From Alphaproteobacteria bacterium (lineage in GTDB: Bacteria > Pseudomonadota > Alphaproteobacteria > CAAHEQ01 > UBA3637), in the NCBI GenBank assembly GCA_017513365.1, contig JAFXFY010000053.1:1-5573 (forward strand): a DNA stretch of 5,573 nucleotides, read 5' to 3'. Positions 1 through 5,324 of the stretch are shown here, piece after piece (the first letter of the stretch is position 1; the number at the start of each line of letters is the position of its first letter). The translations under genes were made by a program, and so were the position numbers. A model generated the notes under the pieces. It worked only from the letters and a program-made list of their open reading frames with translations. It was not told the DNA's origin and made no database searches.

Positions 1-669
1 TCTATGTACGGTATGTTTGCCGAATCAGATTTGTTTATGAAATTATTGATTTTGGGATTGTTATTTGACTCCTTTTGGTGTTGGGCTATTATCTATGACA
101 AAGTTAGATTACTGCGTCGTATTCGCACTGGTATGAAAGCTTTTGAAGAAAAATTTTGGTCTGGTGGGTCTTTGGAAACATTATATAATGCGTATGTTAA
201 AAATCCGATTGATCCGTTATCGGCTATTTTTGTGGCAGCGATGACAGAACTCAAACGCAGTTTAACGGACAAGAAAAAAGCAGCTGGCTCTATCAATTTG
301 GAAGAACGCATTGAAAAAGTTATGCAAATTACCATTGATAAACATGCCGATAAAATGGAAACAAAAATGGTGTTTTTAGCCTCTACCGGTTCTGTTGCAC
401 CATTGTTGGGATTATTTGGTACGGTTTGGGGCATTATGGACAGTTTTAACGCCATCGGAGCCACTCAAAGCACCAATATTGCCGCCGTTGCCCCAGGGGT
501 AGCAGAGGCCTTATTTACCACAGCCGTTGGGTTAATTGCCGCCATTCCGGCCTTAATTGCCCATAATAAACTCAGCAACGATATTGACCGTATTGTCAAG
601 AAAATGGAAACATTTTCGGATGAACTTGGCGCCATTATTTCTCGCCAAGTTGAACAAATGGAGAAATAA
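1..669 (+). CDS. tolQ: TolQ, inner-membrane proton-channel subunit of the Tol-Pal system (5' end outside window)
   Basis: TolQ belongs to the TolQ/ExbB/MotA family. With TolR it uses the proton gradient to energise TolA, which helps constrict the outer membrane at division. The reading frame is open from base 1. The first ATG is at base 4 (221 codons from there), but no ribosome binding site is visible, and the residues SMYGMF align with the interior of typical alphaproteobacterial TolQ N-termini. The true start is therefore probably a few codons upstream of the window. Counting from that ATG, there are three membrane segments: about residues 11-30, 122-146 and 166-188. The family signature GLFGTVWGIM is at 136-145. 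Thr140 and Thr173 align with the channel threonines T145 and T178 of E. coli TolQ. A cytoplasmic loop with FEEKFWSGG lies between the first two segments. The downstream tolR start is only 2 bases after the stop. Assignment to TolQ rather than ExbB follows from the tolRAB neighbours. Confidence 0.96.
   Translation, partial: SMYGMFAESDLFMKLLILGLLFDSFWCWAIIYDKVRLLRRIRTGMKAFEEKFWSGGSLETLYNAYVKNPIDPLSAIFVAAMTELKRSLTDKKKAAGSINLEERIEKVMQITIDKHADKMETKMVFLASTGSVAPLLGLFGTVWGIMDSFNAIGATQSTNIAAVAPGVAEALFTTAVGLIAAIPALIAHNKLSNDIDRIVKKMETFSDELGAIISRQVEQMEK
660..663 (+). promoter_or_regulatory. Ribosome binding site of tolR
   Basis: GGAG inside the last codons of tolQ, 8 bases before the tolR ATG at 672. 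It supports that start and implies coupled translation of the two motor subunits. Confidence 0.7.
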
Positions 670-671
670 CA

Positions 672-1094
672 ATGGCTCGTAGTTCTCGCAGACGTGAACG
701 TATTAAAAGTGAAATCAACTTAACGCCTTTGATTGATGTAATGATGTCATTACTTGCCATTTTTATGATTACGGCGCCGATGTTAACCAGCGGGATTCCA
801 CTCACCTTACCCAAAGGGGATGGGAAAAATATTGAAGGCGACCAAAAAACATTGGATATCAGTATTGCGTCCAACGATAAAATCTATGTTGGCACAAACG
901 AAATCCAAATGAAATCTTTGGTGAAAAAAGTAAGTGCTATTGTGGCTGAAAATCCGCAAATCGGCATAGTGATTAGTGGAGATACAAAATCATCTTACGG
1001 TCGTGTCATTGAGGTTATGGCATTACTCAGAACAGCCGGCTTTACGCAAGTGGGCCTCAAAACAGATGCCAAAATTATGCATAATGTGGAGTAA
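672..1094 (+). CDS. tolR: TolR, ExbD/TolR-family motor subunit
   Basis: TolR is the single-pass inner-membrane partner of TolQ, with a periplasmic domain that contacts TolA and peptidoglycan. The protein is 140 residues, the usual length. It has a basic cytoplasmic N-terminus (RSSRRRERIK), then the hallmark EINLTPLIDV followed by a membrane segment at about 20-40. Asp22 is the proton-carrying aspartate, equivalent to Asp23 of E. coli TolR. A periplasmic ExbD-type domain spans about 55-135, with the pattern VISGDTKSSYGRVIEVMALL at 100-119. The ATG is chosen because it lies 2 bases after the tolQ stop with GGAG in front, and because it gives a normal N-terminus. No anomaly is seen. Confidence 0.96.
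   Translation: MARSSRRRERIKSEINLTPLIDVMMSLLAIFMITAPMLTSGIPLTLPKGDGKNIEGDQKTLDISIASNDKIYVGTNEIQMKSLVKKVSAIVAENPQIGIVISGDTKSSYGRVIEVMALLRTAGFTQVGLKTDAKIMHNVE
1088..1091 (+). promoter_or_regulatory. Ribosome binding site deciding the GTG start of tolA
   Basis: GGAG overlaps the end of tolR, 6 bases before GTG at 1098. No ATG in this frame precedes the membrane anchor, so this site is the main support for the GTG start. Confidence 0.7.
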
Positions 1095-1097
1095 TCA

Positions 1098-2027
1098 GTG
1101 CAACTCGGGTCGTATGTTTTTTCCGCCGTCTTACACAGTGTTATCATAGCGTTTTTGCTGTGGGATTGGTCTTTTACACTCAAGGAGTATGAAAAATCAT
1201 CCGTACCGGTTATTATGATTGATTTGAAAAAAGTACAAATCGGTGAACTGACAAATTTACCGCAAAAGGTAAAAAAACAAACACCGAAAAAACAAGAGGC
1301 TAAGGCCCCACCCAAAAAGACGGCAAAACAAAAAACAACCGTCAAAAAAACAACCCCAAAACCTCAAGCAAAGCCCGAACCTGTTAAACCAAAAGAACAG
1401 CCTAAACCCAAAGACTCGGTTAAGGCGGTAGAGCCCCCTAAAAAACAAGAAAAACCGGTTAAAAAAGAGGTTAAAAAGGAGCCTCCTAGAGCGGAACCAA
1501 AACCGACTGTCAAATCCGAACCGGTAAAAGAACAACCTAAAAAGAAAAAATCAGATGGGTTAAAAAGTTTATTGGCATCCGTTGAAGATATTAAAAAGAA
1601 TGCCAGACCATCTACCAGTGTTCAAGACACGCCACAAACCGGACAAGAAGTTCAAGAAGGCATTGAAGGTGGCACGGAAGGCAGTTTAATGCAACCATTA
1701 ACCATTTCCGAAAAGGATTTAATTGCCAACAAATTACGCAGTTGTTGGAATGTGGATGCAGGACTGAGCGGTATTGAAAATATGATTGTTGAAATTCGTG
1801 CTTATGTCAATCGGGACGGCAGTATTCGGGATGTTAAAATTTTAAATATGCGGTCTGATGAGGCGTTCCGTTCGGTTGCAGAAAGTGCCAGACGTGCTAT
1901 ATATATTTGTGCGGACTTAAAAGAAGAATCCCCCTTTAAAATGTTAGCCGATAAACGAGGCGACAGTTATCAAAGTTGGAAAGAAATTTTTGTGCGGTTT
2001 AACCCACTTGACGGAGGTGTTTATTAA
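1098..2027 (+). CDS. tolA: TolA, inner-membrane-anchored periplasm-spanning coupling protein
   Basis: TolA transmits the TolQR motor force to TolB and Pal at the outer membrane. The 309-residue protein has the three-domain TolA plan. Domain I is an N-terminal anchor at about 5-24 with Ser9 and His13 spaced as in the conserved SHLS motif that contacts TolQR. Domain II, about 55-152, is a low-complexity Lys/Pro/Glu-rich linker. Domain III, about 200-309, contains KLRSCWNVDAG and the pattern VEIRAYVNRDGSI, typical of alphaproteobacterial TolA C-termini. Its Cys216 and Cys271 could form a disulfide. The linker is proline-rich rather than the Ala/Lys-rich helix of E. coli TolA (421 residues), so it is probably extended and shorter. 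GTG is the start. The gene begins 3 bases after tolR, and its stop overlaps the tolB start by one base (TAATG). Linker and C-terminal domain would be hard to place without context, but gene order makes the call safe. Confidence 0.93.
   Translation: MQLGSYVFSAVLHSVIIAFLLWDWSFTLKEYEKSSVPVIMIDLKKVQIGELTNLPQKVKKQTPKKQEAKAPPKKTAKQKTTVKKTTPKPQAKPEPVKPKEQPKPKDSVKAVEPPKKQEKPVKKEVKKEPPRAEPKPTVKSEPVKEQPKKKKSDGLKSLLASVEDIKKNARPSTSVQDTPQTGQEVQEGIEGGTEGSLMQPLTISEKDLIANKLRSCWNVDAGLSGIENMIVEIRAYVNRDGSIRDVKILNMRSDEAFRSVAESARRAIYICADLKEESPFKMLADKRGDSYQSWKEIFVRFNPLDGGVY
2013..2017 (+). promoter_or_regulatory. Ribosome binding site of tolB
   Basis: GGAGG, the strongest such site in the operon, lies 9 bases before the tolB ATG at 2027, inside the end of tolA. 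With the TAATG overlap it points to translational coupling or reinitiation. Confidence 0.75.
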
Positions 2028-3337
2028 TGAAAAAAATAGGGATATTTATCTGTATCTTGTTCATGACATTAACGGCAAAAGCCGAACTTAAAATTGATGT
2101 CAGCGGGGCTCAAAGTGAACCGACACCGATTGCCTTACCTACCTTTTCGGGAAATACCTCACAAGCGGCCGATATCGCTCAAAATATGGTACAAGTTATT
2201 ACCGCCGATTTAGAAAATTCCGGTTTGTTTCGCATCATTGATGAAGACGCCTATATCCAAACAATGCATAATGCCGATACCATGCCGAAATTTGCCGATT
2301 GGCAAGCCATTAAAGCCCACGGATTAGTTCACGGTGATATTAAAGATGATGGGCAAAACTTAACTGTTTCCTTTCGGTTATGGGATGTTTATGCGATGAG
2401 TCAAATGGAGGCAAAATCTCTGACAACCAATACAAAATCATGGCGAAAAATGGCCCATATTATTGCCGATGCTATTTATGAACGGATGACGGGGGAAACA
2501 GGATATTTTGATTCGGCTGTTGTATTCGTATCCGAAACCGGTCCACAAAAAAAACGCATTAAACGCTTGGCTGTTATGGATCAAGATGGTGAAAATGTGC
2601 GATTTTTAAGTGATGGAAAGGATACGGTTTTAACACCTCGTTTTTCGCCCAAAATGAATAAAATCACATACCTATCCTATAAAACCGGTGAAGCAAAAGT
2701 GTATATCATGGATATTGACACTGGTAAATCCGAACTGGTTGGGGCGTTTAAAGGGATGACTTTTGCCCCCAGATTTTCTCCGGATGGGAAAAAACTCGTT
2801 ATGAGTATGGCTGAACGAGGAAATACAGATATTTATGTGTATGATTTGGAAAATAAAATACGGACTCGCTTAACAAACCACCCATCTATTGATACCTCCC
2901 CTAGCTTTTCGCCAGATGGGAAACAAATTGCCTTTAACTCTGACCGTAGCGGCAAACGCCAAATTTATGTGATGAATTCAGACGGAACAGATGTTAAACG
3001 TATCAGCTTTGGTGATGGGTCTTACGCTACTCCTGTTTGGTCTCCTAGAGGAGATTATATTGCCTATACGCAAATTAAATCCGGATTATTTCATATCGGC
3101 ATCATGAAAACAGATGGTTCCAGAGAACGGCTAATTGCTAACGGGTGGTTGATTGAAGCGCCGACTTGGGCCCCAAATGGACGAGTTTTGATGTTCTACC
3201 GAAAATCTCCATCAGATTCATGGGGCAATAATGGTCGCAGTAAATTGTATAGTATAGATATCACAGGCCATAACGAACGGTTGATTGAGACTCCAAAAGA
3301 TGCCTCAGATCCCGCTTGGTCCCCATTATTACACTAG
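2027..3337 (+). CDS. tolB: TolB, periplasmic beta-propeller protein of the Tol-Pal system
   Basis: TolB binds Pal through its propeller and TolA through its extreme N-terminus. The protein has 436 residues, close to the 430 of E. coli. A signal peptide spans 1-19 (Lys-Lys, hydrophobic core, then AKA), giving a mature N-terminus ELKIDVSGAQ that would be the TolA-binding segment. The N-terminal alpha/beta domain runs to about 155. The C-terminal propeller, about 160-435, shows successive TolB/PD40-type repeats: PRFSPKMNKI at 204-213, PRFSPDGKKL at 248-257, PSFSPDGKQI at 292-301, PVWSPRGDYI at 336-345, PTWAPNGRVL at 379-388 and a final DPAWSP at 428-433. The spacing of about 41-44 residues is as expected for propeller blades. 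The start follows from the overlap with tolA and the strong ribosome binding site. It is the last gene of the operon before the terminator at 3340. Confidence 0.97.
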   Translation: MKKIGIFICILFMTLTAKAELKIDVSGAQSEPTPIALPTFSGNTSQAADIAQNMVQVITADLENSGLFRIIDEDAYIQTMHNADTMPKFADWQAIKAHGLVHGDIKDDGQNLTVSFRLWDVYAMSQMEAKSLTTNTKSWRKMAHIIADAIYERMTGETGYFDSAVVFVSETGPQKKRIKRLAVMDQDGENVRFLSDGKDTVLTPRFSPKMNKITYLSYKTGEAKVYIMDIDTGKSELVGAFKGMTFAPRFSPDGKKLVMSMAERGNTDIYVYDLENKIRTRLTNHPSIDTSPSFSPDGKQIAFNSDRSGKRQIYVMNSDGTDVKRISFGDGSYATPVWSPRGDYIAYTQIKSGLFHIGIMKTDGSRERLIANGWLIEAPTWAPNGRVLMFYRKSPSDSWGNNGRSKLYSIDITGHNERLIETPKDASDPAWSPLLH

Positions 3338-3339
3338 AA

Positions 3340-3371
3340 AAAAAATCCCCTATTTGGTTAGGGGATTTTTT
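3340..3371. terminator. Bidirectional intrinsic terminator shared by tolB and the convergent ankyrin gene
   Basis: A perfect 13-bp stem (3340-3352 with 3359-3371) containing CCCCTA/TAGGGG closes a 6-base loop TTTGGT. It has an A tract on the left and a T tract on the right, so the transcript from either strand ends in hairpin plus U-run. It starts 3 bases after the tolB stop and ends 4 bases from the stop of the minus-strand gene, so one element serves both. Confidence 0.93.
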
Positions 3372-3374
3372 CAT

Positions 3375-3758
3375 TTAATCAACTCGGCCATGACCTGAAT
3401 TATTCTGCACCTGATGATGAACAACACGTAATACACGTTCGCAATAACTGTTATAAACAAAGGGACGTTTAACTGGCATATTTTTTATCACCTGAATAGC
3501 CGTAATTAAAAAAGCTTTCATTTCTGTATTGGCAAACTGCCACAGAGTTGCTCCAGATTTAGATTTTAACGATATATCGGCTCCATTTGCCAACAAATGT
3601 AAAATCATTTTTTTATTTCTGGCAGAAACAGCAATCATCAAAGGACTGAGCCCCGATTTATTTTGAACATTAATTGTTTTAGGCGTAATTAATGTTGCCG
3701 CCTGTTCATTTTCTTTTTCATAAATTAAGTTAAGCAAATTATCTACTGTATAGTCCAT
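3375..3758 (-). CDS. Small ankyrin-repeat protein, function unknown
   Basis: A 127-residue protein without signal peptide or membrane segment, so presumably cytoplasmic. One clear ankyrin repeat is visible at about 35-66: GLSPLMIAVSARNKK, then MILHLLANGADISLK, matching the family pattern GxTPLhxA...LLxxGAD. A degenerate repeat begins at KSGATLWQFA (67-76), and weaker helices at 5-30 may form a capping repeat. The C-terminus (about 95-127) is unlike ankyrin and carries VKRPFVYNSYCERVL. Ankyrin repeats mediate protein-protein contacts, and no partner can be named. The ATG at 3758 has GAGG five bases upstream and a good promoter about 30 bases further back. It is convergent with tolB and shares its terminator. 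The remaining ORF on the opposite strand has no competing gene. The gene is probably real, but its function is open. Confidence 0.8.
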   Translation of the reverse strand: MDYTVDNLLNLIYEKENEQAATLITPKTINVQNKSGLSPLMIAVSARNKKMILHLLANGADISLKSKSGATLWQFANTEMKAFLITAIQVIKNMPVKRPFVYNSYCERVLRVVHHQVQNNSGHGRVD

Positions 3759-3763
3759 TTTTA

Positions 3764-3767
3764 CCTC
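3764..3767 (-). promoter_or_regulatory. Ribosome binding site of the minus-strand ankyrin gene
   Basis: On the minus strand, GAGG within TGAGGT lies 5 bases before the ATG at 3758. It supports this start and the reality of the gene. Confidence 0.65.
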
Positions 3768-3787
3768 ATTTATTTTAAATTTTCAGT

Positions 3788-3816
3788 ATAATATCACATT
3801 TTAAATATTTTGTCAA
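3788..3816 (-). promoter_or_regulatory. Sigma70-type promoter for the minus-strand ankyrin gene
   Basis: Reading the minus strand, a perfect -35 TTGACA (3811-3816) is followed by a 17-base spacer and -10 TATTAT (3788-3793). Transcription would begin near 3780 and leave a leader of about 22 bases that contains the ribosome binding site. This is the best promoter match in the window. Chance matches occur in AT-rich DNA, but the position relative to the gene is right. Confidence 0.72.
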
Positions 3817-3836
3817 TAGTTTTTACATTTGTTTTC

Positions 3837-3935
3837 GGATAAAAAATGCAGTTAAGGCGAGGAATAAGCGTTTTTAAAGAGCGATGTGTACGAAATAGTA
3901 TACGAGCGAATTAAAAAGCGATTAAATATGATTTG
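3837..3935. repeat. Tandem intergenic repeat, unit A (99 bp)
   Basis: This unit is repeated at 3936-4035 with about 10 substitutions and one indel. The last part (3902-3945 across the junction) is identical to 4002-4045. Its first 24 bases (3837-3860) recur exactly at 4036-4059. It contains an inverted repeat, 3885-3891 with 3898-3904, of seven pairs if two G-U pairs are allowed. No plausible gene lies here: a 22-codon ORF from the ATG at 3846 is not kept in unit B, whose matching triplet is not ATG. Confidence 0.88.
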
Positions 3936-4035
3936 GGATAAAAAAGGTAGTTAAGGCGGGAGATAAGTGTTTTTTAAAGAGCGACGTGTACAAAATGGTA
4001 CACGAGCGAATTAAAAAGCGATTAAATATGATTTG
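3936..4035. repeat. Tandem intergenic repeat, unit B (100 bp)
   Basis: Second tandem unit, about 89% identical to unit A by hand alignment. Its central inverted repeat is a perfect 7-bp stem, CGTGTAC (3985-3991) with GTACACG (3998-4004), around the loop AAAATG. The direct repeat GAGCGA flanks the stem on both sides. The family is not recognised. Confidence 0.88.
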
Positions 4036-4039
4036 GGAT

Positions 4040-4146
4040 AAAAAATGCAGTTAAGGCGATGGATGGTATATTTTTTTCAGATGTAGCGTACAAAACGTAC
4101 GTAAATCTGAAAAAAGTGTATCAGACAGCCCTTAAATGCATTTTTT
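4040..4146. repeat. 107-bp imperfect palindrome, MITE-like or RNA-hairpin element, related to units A and B
   Basis: The outer arms 4040-4056 and 4130-4146 are inverted repeats matching at 16 of 17 positions (AAAAAATGCAGTTAAGG on the left). An inner perfect 11-bp inverted repeat is TTTTTTCAGAT (4072-4082) with its complement at 4105-4115. The centre adds CGTAC (4087-4091) with GTACG (4097-4101). The intervening arms are partly alike too, so nearly the whole element can fold. The left end is identical to the start of unit A, and the GTAC-A-rich loop-GTAC core resembles the stems of both units. The T tract lies 5' and the A tract 3' of the inner stem, opposite to a terminator. No ORF of note. 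It lies about 60 bases upstream of the gene at 4207. Confidence 0.85.
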
Positions 4147-4193
4147 TGTTGATTTTAGAAAAAAAAGAGTTTTAAATACATAATATAACTTGC

Positions 4194-4199
4194 AAGGAG
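4194..4199 (+). promoter_or_regulatory. Ribosome binding site of the Cys-rich lipoprotein gene
   Basis: AAGGAG, 7 bases before the ATG at 4207, is a strong site that fixes the start. No convincing promoter could be assigned between the palindrome and this point. TTGATT at 4149 and TATAAC at 4184 are not at a usable spacing. Confidence 0.75.
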
Positions 4200-4206
4200 A
4201 AAAAAC

Positions 4207-4770
4207 ATGAAAACAAAAAATATCTTAGGAATTTTAGCCATTTGTTTAGGATTAAGCGATTGTTATTACTATAATCCCGATGAAAGAGGGGCTGAACGAG
4301 CAGAAAAACTTGCTATGAAACGGGCCTATGAAGGGTGTGTTTATACAGATGATCATGCCGCCTATAGAAATTGTTTGTTGACAACGGCCGCTCAAAATTC
4401 TCCAAAAACATTTACTGTAGCTGAAGATTCAAACGGCAGACCTCTTGCCATTATTAAAAGCGACACCCCTTGCGATGGGACATGCAATGGTACTCAGGCC
4501 GTTTTAAAAACCGATGTCAAAACAACGGTAACTGAAGAACCAGCAAAAGTAATAAAAACAGAAATCGTTGAAGTTCCGGTTGTCCATGATGAACCATTAG
4601 ATATAACAGTGGAAAAAACGCCTCAAGCCATTGATATTACAGTGGAAGAACCTAAAGAAAAAACATGGTGGGATAATTATCAAGAAAACAAACCACAAGA
4701 GGCTCCGACCGAAGTAAAATGTCCGTGCGAAGATCCGAATGATCCATGCCCACAATGTGTGGAAAAATAA
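4207..4770 (+). CDS. Exported Cys-rich protein, probable lipoprotein, function unknown
   Basis: A 187-residue protein of no family I recognise. The N-terminus is a short signal sequence (MKTKNILGILAICLGL) ending in LSDC at 16-19. This resembles a lipobox with Cys19 as the lipidated residue, but Asp at -1 replaces the usual Gly, Ala or Ser. After it come YYYNPDERG, a charged helical stretch (about 27-43) and Cys44 and Cys56. Then follow CDGTC (89-93), a Val/Glu/Thr/Lys-rich low-complexity section with DITVE twice (132-136 and 143-147), WWDNY (154-158) and a C-terminal cluster CPCEDPNDPCPQC (172-184). In all, 10 cysteines are present, two of them within the signal region. The middle looks like an extended linker. 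The clustered cysteines could form disulfides in the periplasm or bind metal, which is inference only. It is a single-gene unit with its own ribosome binding site and terminator, between two ankyrin genes in a gap between tolB and pal. Confidence 0.85.
   Translation: MKTKNILGILAICLGLSDCYYYNPDERGAERAEKLAMKRAYEGCVYTDDHAAYRNCLLTTAAQNSPKTFTVAEDSNGRPLAIIKSDTPCDGTCNGTQAVLKTDVKTTVTEEPAKVIKTEIVEVPVVHDEPLDITVEKTPQAIDITVEEPKEKTWWDNYQENKPQEAPTEVKCPCEDPNDPCPQCVEK
4600..4647 (+). repeat. Short in-frame repeat encoding DITVE twice
   Basis: GATATAACAGTGGAA at 4600-4614 and GATATTACAGTGGAA at 4633-4647 differ at one base and are 33 bases (11 codons) apart. This suggests a recent local duplication in the linker of the Cys-rich protein. 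Confidence 0.7.
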
Positions 4771-4776
4771 TTTTTC

Positions 4777-4806
4777 AAAAACGCCTTGCTTTGTCTGGGC
4801 GTTTTT
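4777..4806 (+). terminator. Intrinsic terminator after the Cys-rich lipoprotein gene
   Basis: A perfect 9-bp stem, AAAAACGCC (4777-4785) with GGCGTTTTT (4798-4806), closes a 12-base loop and runs into a T tract to 4807. It starts 6 bases after the stop codon. The left A tract could allow function on the other strand too, but no minus-strand gene ends here. Confidence 0.87.
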
Positions 4807-4824
4807 TATTAAAGAAAAACGAAT

Positions 4825-5181
4825 ATGACAAAAAACAATTTACACAATCAAACATTATTGTACCAACTGATTTTTTTACATAGTCAGACGCATAATAAAT
4901 TATTTTTGGATATGGCGCAGACAGCTTTAAAAGATGGTGCCGATATTAATCAAGCCAATGAGGATGGAGAAACACCTTTACATTTGGCAACACGTTTGGA
5001 AAATAAAGATGCTTTTCGTTTTTTAATTAAAAATGGAGCCAATCGTTTTGCCAGAACAAAAAATGGGGAAACAATCGCCGATTTATGTTATCAGCAAACA
5101 ATTAATCAAATGGCCAAAGCAACAAAATTAGCGTACCGCCCAATATCATCTCCTCAAAAATTATACTCTTATGAGCGTTGA
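4825..5181 (+). CDS. Small ankyrin-repeat protein, function unknown (second copy of the type)
   Basis: A 118-residue protein without signal peptide, presumably cytoplasmic. The ankyrin consensus is clear: an incomplete first repeat ending ALKDGADINQANEDG (34-48), a full repeat GETPLHLATRLENKD (48-62) to FRFLIKNGANRFARTKNG (64-81), and a third begun by GETIADLC (81-88). The C-terminal tail (about 100-118, RPISSPQKLYSYER) is not ankyrin and faintly resembles the tail of the minus-strand ankyrin protein. The ATG at 4825 lies only 18 bases after the terminator T tract. AAAGAAAAACGA in front of it is a poor ribosome binding site, so the start is less certain than for its neighbours, although no other in-frame start before the repeats fits better. 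The gene is followed by the pal leader. Confidence 0.82.
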   Translation: MTKNNLHNQTLLYQLIFLHSQTHNKLFLDMAQTALKDGADINQANEDGETPLHLATRLENKDAFRFLIKNGANRFARTKNGETIADLCYQQTINQMAKATKLAYRPISSPQKLYSYER

Positions 5182-5221
5182 TAACTTACGGAATAAATTA
5201 TTATCCATGCCACTATTTTAC

Positions 5222-5253
5222 TTGACTAAGATATAAAAGTATGTTTTTTTAAT
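5222..5253 (+). promoter_or_regulatory. Possible promoter for pal
   Basis: TTGACT (5222-5227) is five of six bases of the -35 consensus, and TTTAAT (5248-5253) five of six of the -10. The 20-base spacer is longer than normal, so this is a weak candidate. Some start of transcription here is expected, because tolB ends in a strong terminator far upstream. Confidence 0.3.
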
Positions 5254-5261
5254 AGACAGAG

Positions 5262-5278
5262 AGAAAGAGTCTCTTTCT
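5262..5278 (+). other. Hairpin in the leader of pal
   Basis: AGAAAGA (5262-5268) and TCTTTCT (5272-5278) are perfect inverted repeats around a 3-base loop. It lies 53 bases before the pal start, next to a second hairpin. Its role is unknown; it could stabilise the messenger or belong to an attenuator. Confidence 0.5.
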
Positions 5279-5279
5279 G

Positions 5280-5302
5280 CCCACCTTATCAGTGGGATTT
5301 TT
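5280..5302 (+). terminator. Terminator-like hairpin just upstream of pal
   Basis: CCCAC (5280-5284) and GTGGG (5292-5296) around a 7-base loop are followed by ATTTTT. This has the form of a weak intrinsic terminator. It may end transcription of the ankyrin gene at 4825 or act as an attenuator in the pal leader. The 5-bp stem makes it uncertain. Confidence 0.5.
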
Positions 5303-5319
5303 GGAACACTAACAAAAAA

Positions 5320-5324
5320 AAGGA
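5320..5324 (+). promoter_or_regulatory. Ribosome binding site of pal
   Basis: AAGGA in a purine-only run, 6 bases before the ATG at 5331. It fixes the pal start ahead of a canonical lipoprotein signal. Confidence 0.65.

Noticed and set aside
4..6. ATG at base 4 as the true tolQ start
   Set aside because: No ribosome binding site can be seen with 3 bases upstream, and alignment by eye with TolQ places this methionine inside the N-terminal region rather than at the beginning.
1257..1535. Minus-strand ORF rich in Phe, Leu and Arg inside tolA
   Set aside because: It is the antisense shadow of the Lys-rich TolA linker (AAA/AAG codons read as Phe/Leu). No start signal or family resemblance.
3846..3914. 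22-codon ORF starting MQLRRGISVF in repeat unit A
   Set aside because: The start is lost in unit B and the downstream frame is stopped or altered in the palindrome, so coding is not conserved. It has no upstream ribosome binding site.
3837..4059. CRISPR array from the regularly spaced repeats
   Set aside because: The repeats are adjoining 99-100 bp units with about 89% identity and no unique spacers, and there are no cas genes.
4071..4116. Inner hairpin of the palindrome as a terminator
   Set aside because: The T tract is 5' and the A tract 3' of the stem, so neither strand gives a stem followed by a U-run at the 3' end. No gene ends here on either strand.
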